From the NCBI GenBank assembly GCA_013286575.1, contig JABDFL010000007.1, positions 1 to 44,222 of the forward strand: a stretch of 44,222 nt of DNA, in the 5' to 3' direction. Every line of letters starts with the position of its first letter. The first letter of the stretch is position 1. The stretch comes from Candidatus Omnitrophota bacterium (GTDB taxonomy: Bacteria > Omnitrophota > Gorgyraeia > Zapsychrales > Fredricksoniimonadaceae). Positions 33,356-39,722 of the stretch are shown here, piece after piece. Under the pieces are notes generated by a model. That model was not told the origin of the DNA. It worked only from the letters and a program-made list of their open reading frames with translations, and did not search any database. The translations under genes were made by a program, and so were the position numbers.

Positions 33356-34366
33356 ATGTTTGAACCACTTCAATTTGAGAAGTTAAATGAGGCAGATGTC
33401 AGAGAAGAAATACTGGCGCCTCTAATTAATGCTTTAGGTTACCGTTCAGGGGATATTAATGGGGTTATCCGCGAGCAATCACTACGGTATCCACAAATTT
33501 TCTTAGGACGAAAAGACCCTAGAAAAGATCCTCTTTTGAGAGGTAAGGCAGATTATATACTTGAGGCGGGAGAAAGGGTCAGGTGGGTTCTCGAAGCAAA
33601 AGCGCCAGATCGTGAAATTCTTATTGATGATATTGAGCAGGCTTGGAGTTACGCGAATCACCCTGAAGTACGTGCTGTATATTTTGTTCTGTCCAATGGA
33701 CGGACTTTTCATGTTTACCAGACAAGAAACGGCCCCAATGTGGCACCGATTTTTATTTTAAAATACGAGGAATTGTCAACTAACCTCTCTCGCGTTAAGA
33801 ACCTCTTGGGTCCAGAGGCGATTCTTCGTGATAATCCATCTATTATTCCTGATACCGGGGAACCTCTAGGAACTGGGCTTCGATCAGTAGCTCGTATTAC
33901 TGGTGGGTTTATTAAATATGAATCTAATTCAGTTGGGTTGGCTGCTCTTAATGAATTGCAAGTAGCGATTTCTGAAGGAGCGGTTGAGAGGAATGAAACA
34001 GGGAAAATGGTAGCTTTCCTTAAAACATTAAGCCCTATTCGTTCCTTTCAGGAACTTAATGATCGACTTGGCTTATCATCGTTTGAGATGGTTAGCGAGA
34101 GCGGTGTTCTCTCTGTAGATCGTCAATTGCCAACAAGATTTTCATATGATAATACAATTATATTTCCAAAGGGTGAGCGTTTGTTGAACCTTTTGACGTG
34201 GGAGAATGTTGTTTTACCGTTTAATTTGTCATGTCATGTGCAGGCTGAGGCAATGGGGATTCTTATAGGACACAAATATTCAGGAAGATTTTCGACCGAA
34301 ATACGGTATGTTGAGCAACCTTTAGTTGTAAAAGTAATTGGTGTATTTGAACTAACTATCGTGTAA
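33356..34366 (+). CDS. HsdR-N-like PD-(D/E)xK nuclease
   Basis: The 336-residue protein opens with the type I restriction R-subunit N-terminal nuclease pattern: NEADVREEILAPLINALGY (Glu-rich first helix), VIREQSLRYP, RGKADYIL with Asp66 and WVLEAKAP with Glu80-x-Lys82, then IDDIEQAWSYANHPEVRAVYFVLSNGRTFHVYQ. The catalytic D...ExK is complete. No helicase or specificity domains follow; residues 200-336 are an unrecognised C-terminal region. It is probably a stand-alone DNA-cutting effector of the cargo cluster. A good AGGGA ribosome site lies 8 bp before the ATG. Confidence 0.82.
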   Translation: MFEPLQFEKLNEADVREEILAPLINALGYRSGDINGVIREQSLRYPQIFLGRKDPRKDPLLRGKADYILEAGERVRWVLEAKAPDREILIDDIEQAWSYANHPEVRAVYFVLSNGRTFHVYQTRNGPNVAPIFILKYEELSTNLSRVKNLLGPEAILRDNPSIIPDTGEPLGTGLRSVARITGGFIKYESNSVGLAALNELQVAISEGAVERNETGKMVAFLKTLSPIRSFQELNDRLGLSSFEMVSESGVLSVDRQLPTRFSYDNTIIFPKGERLLNLLTWENVVLPFNLSCHVQAEAMGILIGHKYSGRFSTEIRYVEQPLVVKVIGVFELTIV

Positions 34367-34425
34367 TAAGTGGAAATAAATAATAGGGACTATCATATTT
34401 TGAAAATATAATGGGAGAGCAATCT

Positions 34426-35547
34426 ATGCTTTTAGGTCAGTGGATGGGACCAGTTGGGAATGGTACTAATAAAGGTTTTGTTATTGTAAATTTTGAATCT
34501 TATATCGAGAGAGAAGGTATGTGGACTGGACGTTTTTGTTTCACAGATGATGATAAGACTTTGGCTAATTTCTTTGGAATAGTGCAAATTAAAAAAGAAG
34601 GTGATAAATATAATGGTTTAGCGTTTGATTTTTTTATTTCAAACACTGAGAAGAATATTCTAGAAAGCAGAGATTCTTGGTTAACCCACCATAGGGAATC
34701 TAATTTTCCTAAATTAATAAAAATTACTAACGGAGTTTGTGACGGATCAATTCTAAAAGCGCAATATCAGTCTGATGCTTCCACAAATGGTGATTTTATC
34801 GTACATAAGATTGACACTGATACCGTTATTAGCCCAAAAAAGATTTTTACTTGGAAAGATTTCAAAGCGTGGATTGATAGTAGAAAAAAAGGACTCTTAT
34901 TTAGGGGGCAAAGAGATAGCCAGAAGCTAAAAACATCATTTCATCGCCACGGGAGAAATGATCTTATTCGTTATTTTCAGAATGATTTTCAAACTCTCGG
35001 GCATAACATGAATTCTTTAAAGGATTATACCTATAACCTTAATGATAGTACGGATAGAAATGCATTAATAAGTGTTGCTCAGCATCATGGTTTTCCAACA
35101 CCTTGTTTAGATTGGACAGAATCGCCGTATATAGCTGCATTTTTTGCATTTGAAGGAATAGATAAACGAAACGTCAATCAAATATCAAATGTAAGAATTT
35201 TTGTTTTTGATTATGGAGAATGGTCTAAACCAGAAAACCCCAATTATTATATAAAAGGGAATTTTTTAGATACTAGGCCTTCTTTAGTATTTCATTTGTT
35301 CCCAGCTGTAAATAATGATCGCGCTTTACCGCAGCAGTCGGTGTTTATGTTTTCAAATATTTCTGATATTGAGAGCTGGGTTCATCATTGTGAGGGGATT
35401 GGTAAGGAGTATTTATATTGCTTTGACTTGCCATATTCTGAACGTCAATTAGCAATGGATGATTTACGATCAATGGGCGTAACTCACGCATCTTTATTCC
35501 CTGGGAAAGATGGTATTTGTAAGTCTTTAAGGGAAAGATTGTTTTGA
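34426..35547 (+). CDS. FRG-domain protein
   Basis: The 373-residue protein has a beta-rich N-terminal half (FVIVNFESYIEREGMWTGRF) and an FRG domain in the C-terminal half: LLFRGQRDSQKLKTSFHRHG, SVAQHHGFPTPCLDWTESPYIAAFFAF, PQQSVFMFSN. FRG domains are found in defence and toxin contexts and have been likened to ADP-ribosyl-processing or nucleotide-binding enzymes, but their activity is not firmly known. I prefer the ATG at 34426, with GGGAG 8 bp upstream, over the ATG at 34411, which lies at that ribosome site. Confidence 0.8.
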   Translation: MLLGQWMGPVGNGTNKGFVIVNFESYIEREGMWTGRFCFTDDDKTLANFFGIVQIKKEGDKYNGLAFDFFISNTEKNILESRDSWLTHHRESNFPKLIKITNGVCDGSILKAQYQSDASTNGDFIVHKIDTDTVISPKKIFTWKDFKAWIDSRKKGLLFRGQRDSQKLKTSFHRHGRNDLIRYFQNDFQTLGHNMNSLKDYTYNLNDSTDRNALISVAQHHGFPTPCLDWTESPYIAAFFAFEGIDKRNVNQISNVRIFVFDYGEWSKPENPNYYIKGNFLDTRPSLVFHLFPAVNNDRALPQQSVFMFSNISDIESWVHHCEGIGKEYLYCFDLPYSERQLAMDDLRSMGVTHASLFPGKDGICKSLRERLF

Positions 35548-35582
35548 AATTAAATAGTTTGGTTTTAACGCGTTAGCTAATT

Positions 35583-35611
35583 TTGACAGAAGGGTAATTA
35601 AGGTTTATAGT
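35583..35611 (+). promoter_or_regulatory. Strong sigma70-type promoter
   Basis: TTGACA at 35583-35588, 17-bp spacer, TATAGT at 35606-35611. Start site expected near 35618, giving a leader of about 50 nt before the ATG at 35670. It is preceded by a TAACGCGTTA palindrome at about 35567. Confidence 0.7.
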
Positions 35612-35669
35612 ATGAATCTATTTCATTTTAATATTAACCATTTTATTAGAAACAACAGGAAATAAAAGT

Positions 35670-36059
35670 ATGGCAAACACTTTAGAGTACCTTTTTACTT
35701 GTGGTCGTGTAATAAGAGATCAAACTTCAGGATTATTTACTTATGTTGATGGATTTGACACTCTTTTTATTCCAAAAGAGTCTGATTTTCTTTATCAAAA
35801 TATATGTATTATAGCAAGAGTATATTATGCTGTTGGCGGTATTGTTAAAGCAGAAATAAGGTTTGTAGATCCAGATAGGGTTGATTCAACCCCAGTAGTT
35901 ATAACAGGAGCTATGTCCCCTGGTTATATTCAACTCGCGGCCGCTTTTCCAATACAAAAGTTTACTAAAGTAGGTAAATACTATATGAAAATAAAATTTC
36001 AAGACGTAGAATTGGAGAATGAAAACAAATTTTATTTTGAAGTCTTAAAACGACAATAA
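35670..36059 (+). CDS. Small beta-rich protein, possibly DUF6941-like
   Basis: The 129-residue protein has predicted strands throughout (LEYLFTCGRVIRDQTSGLFTYVDGFDTLFIP, CIIARVYYAVGGIVKAEIRFVDPD, YIQLAAAFPIQKFTKVGKYYMKIKFQDVELENENKFYFEVL), an arrangement like C2/Ig-type sandwiches and like small DUF6941 proteins. It has its own strong promoter and an AGGA ribosome site. The next gene follows 5 bp later, so the two form a small operon. Function unknown. Confidence 0.6.
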   Translation: MANTLEYLFTCGRVIRDQTSGLFTYVDGFDTLFIPKESDFLYQNICIIARVYYAVGGIVKAEIRFVDPDRVDSTPVVITGAMSPGYIQLAAAFPIQKFTKVGKYYMKIKFQDVELENENKFYFEVLKRQ

Positions 36060-36064
36060 TATTT

Positions 36065-36430
36065 ATGCCTGATCAATCACAAATTCCGCCTCCGGATACT
36101 CCTAAGGGACAGGGTTTAGATGGGAAACAGTCTCCAGATTCCCCTCAGAATCTCGAAGCAAAACTTTTAGAAAAAGTTGAAACTCTAGCAGAACAAATAA
36201 AACTAGCTACTAGCGATATTAAGCTGGGCAAAGAAGATCTTCAAAAAGGCAAAGAGGATATAAAGGCAACAAAAGACATAGTATATTTTGGGTTTATCAT
36301 TCTATTATTTATGTTTGGTTTATCAATAATTCAATCTTGGGATGAAAAAACTCGATCTAACATGACATTAATAGATAAAGTCGATTCTTTACAAACTCAG
36401 CTTAAATTACTAGAACAATCAAATAATTAA
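36065..36430 (+). CDS. Coiled-coil single-pass membrane protein, unknown
   Basis: The 121-residue protein has a Pro/Gln-rich N-terminus, a charged coiled coil with near repeats (DIKLGKEDLQKGKEDIKATKD, residues about 25-72), one membrane helix (IVYFGFIILLFMFGLSIIQS, residues 73-92) and a short second coiled coil (MTLIDKVDSLQTQLKLLEQ). It is translationally linked to the upstream gene (5-bp gap, no own ribosome site). It could be the membrane anchor or pore partner of the beta-rich protein. No family recognised. Confidence 0.6.
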   Translation: MPDQSQIPPPDTPKGQGLDGKQSPDSPQNLEAKLLEKVETLAEQIKLATSDIKLGKEDLQKGKEDIKATKDIVYFGFIILLFMFGLSIIQSWDEKTRSNMTLIDKVDSLQTQLKLLEQSNN

Positions 36431-36553
36431 ATTTCACCTAATGTCTCACCTTATACGTCGGAGAATCTTCCGGCCGATTATAGTAATATTTCCTGTAATA
36501 ACATTTTCAGGATGTAAACGTATCAGGTTTATTACAATTTCATTACAAAATCA

Positions 36554-36590
36554 TTACAACTGTCCGTAACGAAGTTGTAATTTTTTATTT
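36554..36590 (+). terminator. Rho-independent terminator
   Basis: Stem TTACAACT (36554-36561) and AGTTGTAA (36573-36580) followed by TTTTTTATTT. It is preceded by three near-direct CATTACAA repeats. It closes the cargo operon. Confidence 0.75.
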
Positions 36591-36596
36591 CTGTAA

Positions 36597-36714
36597 CTCT
36601 CCCATTGGCAAGGGGTTTTCGGGATGAAGCTCCCGAAACCGCGGCAGACCACTCCCCCTCAACGATAAAGCGAGAGGGGTAGTGGTCTGCCGCTACCAAT
36701 TGCCAATGGGAGAG
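36597..36714 (+). ncRNA. Large three-way-junction inverted repeat, candidate structured RNA or DNA site
   Basis: Outer stem: perfect 15 bp, CTCTCCCATTGGCAA (36597-36611) with its complement at 36700-36714. Inner arm 1: GGTTTTCGGGA (36614-36624) with TCCCGAAACC (36631-36640), one bulge. Inner arm 2: perfect 13 bp, GCGGCAGACCACT (36641-36653) with its complement at 36681-36693, extended by CCCCTC/GAGGGG and capped by a 13-nt loop. The nearly gap-free junction suggests selection for structure. It could be an ncRNA, a cruciform protein-binding site or a replication/recombination site. The strand of transcription is not known; plus is given by default. Confidence 0.6.
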
Positions 36715-36974
36715 AGTAGGTATTTAGAGAGGTAGTATAAGTTAAGTGTAGTTAGTAGAGGTATGAGATGAATGATGAATAGGATGTATGGTTGGGTAGG
36801 TTATGTTGAAGGGTGGGTTGTGTTGATGGATTAGGATGTGTTGATGAGTAAGTTGTTGTTGAAGGGTGGGTTGGGTTGATGAATTAGGAGGTGTTGTGTT
36901 GGTTGTTTTGTGGGTTGTTTGGGGTTTAGGGAGGGTGTTGATAGGATGGTTGTTAGTGGTTATGGAATGTTGTT
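36705..36974 (+). other. 270-nt tract with no cytosine on the plus strand
   Basis: From the A after C36704 to the base before C36975 the plus strand contains only A, G and T. It begins inside the right arm of the three-way-junction repeat. It is rich in GGGTGGGTTGGG-type runs, so G-quadruplexes are possible on the plus strand. Short open frames through it are low-complexity (Val/Leu/Trp/Gly) and not convincing genes. Confidence 0.95.
36804..36896 (+). repeat. Direct repeat within the cytosine-free tract
   Basis: Two 40-nt units at 36804-36843 and 36857-36896 (period 53), both starting TGTTGAAGGGTGGGTTG, matching at 37 of 40 positions. Confidence 0.85.
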
Positions 36975-37206
36975 CCAGTTTCGGTCATGAAAAGTATATA
37001 CTGCGGGAGCATCCCCAAAATGCTCCAGGCGTTGTATTGATAGGAATAATTGACTTATCGGCTTGTTATGGTATTATACAAATATTGATTAATAATCAAT
37101 TATAGTTTGATTAATTATATGTAAGCTCAATTTCTTTTCCCAAATAAGGTTATTGAACTTTCAAGATGCGTTTTTTGTATCTTGAAAATTTTATGGGGGA
37201 AAAGAA
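36975..37206 (+). promoter_or_regulatory. Promoter, operator and leader hairpins of the excisionase-like gene
   Basis: A hairpin GGAGCAT/ATGCTCC lies at 37006-37026. The promoter is TTGACT at 37050-37055 and TATTAT at 37072-37077 with an extended -10 TG at 37069-37070. Directly after it an inverted repeat ATTGATT-AAT-AATCAAT (37084-37100) could be an operator. The leader contains a perfect 9-bp hairpin TTTCAAGAT (37159-37167)/ATCTTGAAA (37179-37187) shortly before the GGGGGA ribosome site. Confidence 0.6.
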
Positions 37207-37452
37207 ATGGAGAGATTATTGAAGATCAACGAAGTTAGCGAAATGTTGCAGATGAGTCCTAAGACGATTTATCATTGGGTGCATTGTGGGAGTATTCCTT
37301 ATTTTAAAGTTTATCGTGAGCGTGGTGCTGCTGGGGTTATTCGGTTTAGGCAGTCGGATTTGGAGAAGTGGTTGCAGGTGAGGAGGCAAAATAAAAATCG
37401 GTTAAGTGCTATGTCTGGATCCCCGACAGAAGCATTCGGGGATGACAATTAG
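37207..37452 (+). CDS. Excisionase-like HTH_17 protein (recombination directionality factor candidate)
   Basis: The 81-residue protein has an AlpA/excisionase-type winged HTH: LLKINEVSEMLQMSPKTIYHWVHCGSIPYFKVYR, then VIRFRQSDLEKWLQVRRQ. Its place near attR, with a well-made promoter, fits an excisionase for the integrase at the other end. The ribosome site is GGGGGAAAAG. The last 12 residues (SGSPTEAFGDDN) come from a palindromic repeat that has entered the 3' end of the gene, so the original C-terminus was probably different. Confidence 0.8.
   Translation: MERLLKINEVSEMLQMSPKTIYHWVHCGSIPYFKVYRERGAAGVIRFRQSDLEKWLQVRRQNKNRLSAMSGSPTEAFGDDN
37414..37447 (-). repeat. Palindromic repeat at the 3' end of the excisionase-like gene
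   Basis: TCTGGATCCCCGACAGAAGC then ATTCGGGGATGACA: stem TCCCCGA/TCGGGGA. It is related to 28948-28974 in reverse orientation (TCATCCCCG, then GGATCCAGA). It encodes the last residues before the stop of the host gene. Confidence 0.65.
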
Positions 37453-37536
37453 AATTAATTAAAAAAGATTTAGATTTATCCTGCCTTGATTTAGTGCTAT
37501 AATTTCTATCGTATAAATTGCTTTTATCCGACGAGC

Positions 37537-37556
37537 TGTGCCCATGTTTGGGCACA
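37537..37556 (+). repeat. TGTGCCC palindrome, right end copy 1
   Basis: TGTGCCC-ATGTTT-GGGCACA, perfect 7-bp arms. Same core as the left-end motif at 26727. Confidence 0.65.
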
Positions 37557-37595
37557 AAATCGGAAAGTGTTCAAGTAAAAGGTTTTTATTAATTT

Positions 37596-37616
37596 TGTGC
37601 CCAAATTGAGCCCATG
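37596..37616 (+). repeat. TGTGCCC motif, right end copy 2
   Basis: TGTGCCCAAATTGAGCCCAT plus one G; one mismatch in 21 to the left-end copy at 26727-26747. Same orientation. Confidence 0.7.
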
Positions 37617-37744
37617 ATCTCACAAAATGGGGGGTAACGGAAGGTAAGGCGAAGGAAACGTAAGAGGGGCTAATATCTTGCAATAAAACGGGTTATATCG
37701 TAAATCGTTTTATTTCAAAAAGTTAAAAAAACAGCCTAAAAGTT

Positions 37745-37762
37745 TCTCACCCTCTCCGCCAT
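37745..37762 (+). repeat. attR direct repeat
   Basis: TCTCACCCTCTCCGCCAT, exact 18-bp copy of the tRNA-Ser 3' end. Flanking bases do not match, so this defines the right boundary of the element. The next gene starts 22 bp later. Confidence 0.9.
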
Positions 37763-37783
37763 TTATATTAGAGGAGATAAAAA

Positions 37784-38317
37784 ATGAAATATTTTCTAAG
37801 CGCATTAAGTTTTTTATTTTTACTTGGCCTTACACCGTTGGCCCATGCTGATACCAGGGCTTATTTTTCTCCCAATGGCGGCTGCCAGGATGCGGTGATC
37901 ACAGAGATCACCAAGGCCCAAAAGTCAATTGACATAGCGATGTACTCCATTACCTCGAGAGAAATAGCCCAGGCGATTCTTAAGGCAAAAGAACGGAACG
38001 TCAAGGTCAGGATCGTTCTGGACAGGTCGCAGATCCAGGAGCATTTTTCAAAAAGCAGGTATCTTATTAATAAAGGGATCGATGTTAAATTTCATTTAGG
38101 CCCGGGCCTTATGCACGATAAGTTTGCCGTGATCGATGATCAGGTCCTGTTGACCGGTTCATTTAATTGGACTGTTTCAGCGGACAAGAAGAATGCGGAG
38201 AATTTATTGGTCATCACAGACAAGGAACTGGCCCGGAAATACACCAAAGAATTCAAGCATTTATGGAATCAGAGCGGGCAGGGCGCGTTTAATGCAAAAA
38301 GCATCCCCAAGGAATGA
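37784..38317 (+). CDS. Secreted phospholipase D-like nuclease (single HKD)
   Basis: The 177-residue protein has a signal peptide (FLSALSFLFLLGLTPLAHAD) and one PLD domain with IDIAMYSITSREIAQAILKA and the catalytic HDKFAVIDDQVLLTGSFNWT, which fits HxK-x4-D-x6-GSxN exactly. Single-HKD proteins such as Nuc act as dimers and cut DNA; this one would work in the periplasm. The ribosome site AGAGGAG is good. It lies just outside the element. Confidence 0.9.
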   Translation: MKYFLSALSFLFLLGLTPLAHADTRAYFSPNGGCQDAVITEITKAQKSIDIAMYSITSREIAQAILKAKERNVKVRIVLDRSQIQEHFSKSRYLINKGIDVKFHLGPGLMHDKFAVIDDQVLLTGSFNWTVSADKKNAENLLVITDKELARKYTKEFKHLWNQSGQGAFNAKSIPKE

Positions 38318-38340
38318 GGCAGGTAATTTATTAAAAACAA

Positions 38341-38369
38341 TTGAAGGGAAAATATTTTGTTAGGATAAT
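38341..38369 (+). promoter_or_regulatory. Candidate promoter for a leaderless gspE transcript
   Basis: TTGAAG at 38341-38346, 17-bp spacer, GATAAT at 38364-38369. The -10 ends 6 nt before the ATG at 38376 and no Shine-Dalgarno is present. Confidence 0.45.
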
Positions 38370-38375
38370 CCTTAC

Positions 38376-39722
38376 ATGGTAACGCTGAAGGACAAATATA
38401 GTAAGCTTATTAATGCCGCCAAAGAAAAAAAGAAGACCGGCTGGGGCAAGCCTGCCCAAGACCAGGACGCTACTCTCACCAGCGATATTGTTGATCTGAT
38501 CTTATCTGAAGCTATTTCAAACAGGGCCAGTGACATCCATTTAGAGCCGATGCAGCATTGTATCCGCCTGCGTTACCGCATTGACGGGAAGTTATACAAT
38601 ATGCTAGAAATCGTTGAAAGCCCCGAGATTTTTTTATTGGCCAGGATAAAAATATTGGCCAATATACCGACGGACACCGTCAGCAGCCGCAAGGCCTGGG
38701 ACAGCCGTTTTTCCATGGCCATTGCCGGCCAGCAATATGATTTCCGTGTGGCCACCTTCCCGACAGTAACGGGGGACAAGATGGCCATCCGTGTTTTAAA
38801 TAAGAATTCAGAATTAGTTGATTTAAAAAAGATCGGGCTGCGCCCCGAAACTTTGTCCGTCCTTGAACAGATCATCCAGCGCAAAAGCGGCCTTTTAATT
38901 GTCAGCGGTCCGACAGGGGGAGGCAAAACGACAACGCTTTATTCCATCCTTGGCCGTTTGAATGTCCCCTCTGTCAATATTGTGACCCTGGAAAACCCTG
39001 TCGAATACCAGATTGACGGGCTTAATCAATGTGATATCAATAAGAAAGTCAGCGAAGATTTTACCTCCGCGTTAAAAGCGACCTTGCGCCAGGATCCGGA
39101 CATTATCTTAATAGGCGAGATCCGTGATTTGGAAAGCGCGGAAATCGCCCTGCGCGCCTCCATCACCGGGCATTTTGTCATGACGAGCATCCACGCCAAC
39201 AGCGCCATAGGCATGGTAGAGCGGCTTATTAACATGGGCCTGGAACGGTCCTTGATAGCTTATGCGCTGGTTGGTTCAATATCCCAGCATTTGGTGCCGC
39301 GTATCTGTGACGGATGCCGAGTTCCCTATGATATTGATCCTTCGGGTTTCAACAAAATTTGCTCTCAATGCGGCATAGACCCCAATACACTTACTGATAA
39401 GATTTTTAAAAAGGGTAAACATGATATCCAATATATGACGGAAGAACCTGTTCTTGCAGAGAGTTTTCCTTTTTATAGAGGCAACGGATGTGATTTATGC
39501 AAAGGAACAGGTTACTACGGGATGACAGGGGTCTATGAAATTGTGGAATTTACCGAAGATTTGCGTGAGGCCATTTTAAATAATGCCCCCATTGTAGAAA
39601 TTGAGAACATAGCCATTATGAAAGGCTTTCAGTCAATGGCCGTGGATGCCCTGCAAAAAGTGAAAAGCGGCCGTATTCATTTTGATGATATTTACCATAT
39701 CCTGTTAGAGAAAATCCGCTGA
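38376..39722 (+). CDS. GspE/PilB-type secretion or pilus assembly ATPase
   Basis: Hexameric ATPase that powers type II secretion or type IV pilus extension. The 448-residue protein has the N2 domain start (ASDIHLEP, RLRYRIDGKLY), Walker A SGPTGGGKTTTLYS (about residues 177-190), Asp box LENPVEYQIDGLNQ, Walker B DIILIGEIRDLESAEIA, His box TGHFVMTSIHANSA, and a C-terminal zinc region with CDGC, CSQC and CDLC pairs. The N-terminal N1 domain of long GspE is missing. No other secretion genes are nearby, so it may serve a system encoded elsewhere. Confidence 0.93.
   Translation: MVTLKDKYSKLINAAKEKKKTGWGKPAQDQDATLTSDIVDLILSEAISNRASDIHLEPMQHCIRLRYRIDGKLYNMLEIVESPEIFLLARIKILANIPTDTVSSRKAWDSRFSMAIAGQQYDFRVATFPTVTGDKMAIRVLNKNSELVDLKKIGLRPETLSVLEQIIQRKSGLLIVSGPTGGGKTTTLYSILGRLNVPSVNIVTLENPVEYQIDGLNQCDINKKVSEDFTSALKATLRQDPDIILIGEIRDLESAEIALRASITGHFVMTSIHANSAIGMVERLINMGLERSLIAYALVGSISQHLVPRICDGCRVPYDIDPSGFNKICSQCGIDPNTLTDKIFKKGKHDIQYMTEEPVLAESFPFYRGNGCDLCKGTGYYGMTGVYEIVEFTEDLREAILNNAPIVEIENIAIMKGFQSMAVDALQKVKSGRIHFDDIYHILLEKIR

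Larger units (their letters stand above)
26638..37762 (+). mobile_element. Integrative element of about 11.1 kb in tRNA-Ser
   Basis: The ends are an exact 18-bp direct repeat, TCTCACCCTCTCCGCCAT, at 26638-26655 (3' end of the tRNA) and 37745-37762. The first inside gene is a tyrosine integrase reading away from the tRNA; the last is an excisionase-like HTH gene. Everything between is more AT-rich than the flanks. Cargo: a DUF4160/HTH pair, a small membrane protein, a probable defence cluster, a structured inverted repeat and a cytosine-free tract. There are no conjugation or phage structural genes, so it fits a satellite-like or mobilisable defence island. Confidence 0.9.
37453..37783 (+). 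other. Right-end non-coding region of the element
   Basis: 331 bp without a convincing gene. It holds the TGTGCCC palindromes, a purine-rich stretch (37627-37665) and the attR repeat, and ends in host sequence with the ribosome site AGAGGAG of the next gene. This arrangement fits integrase/excisionase binding sites beside attR. Confidence 0.6.

Noticed and set aside
36597-36974. Retron or diversity-generating retroelement
   Set aside because: A structured repeat beside a composition-biased tract invites this idea, but no reverse transcriptase gene is present in the window, and the bias is loss of C, not adenine variation.
36866-37105. 79-codon open frame in the cytosine-free tract
   Set aside because: It is low-complexity Val/Leu/Trp/Gly, without a start context, and runs out of the tract into the regulatory region of the excisionase-like gene. 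It follows from the lack of C and not from coding.
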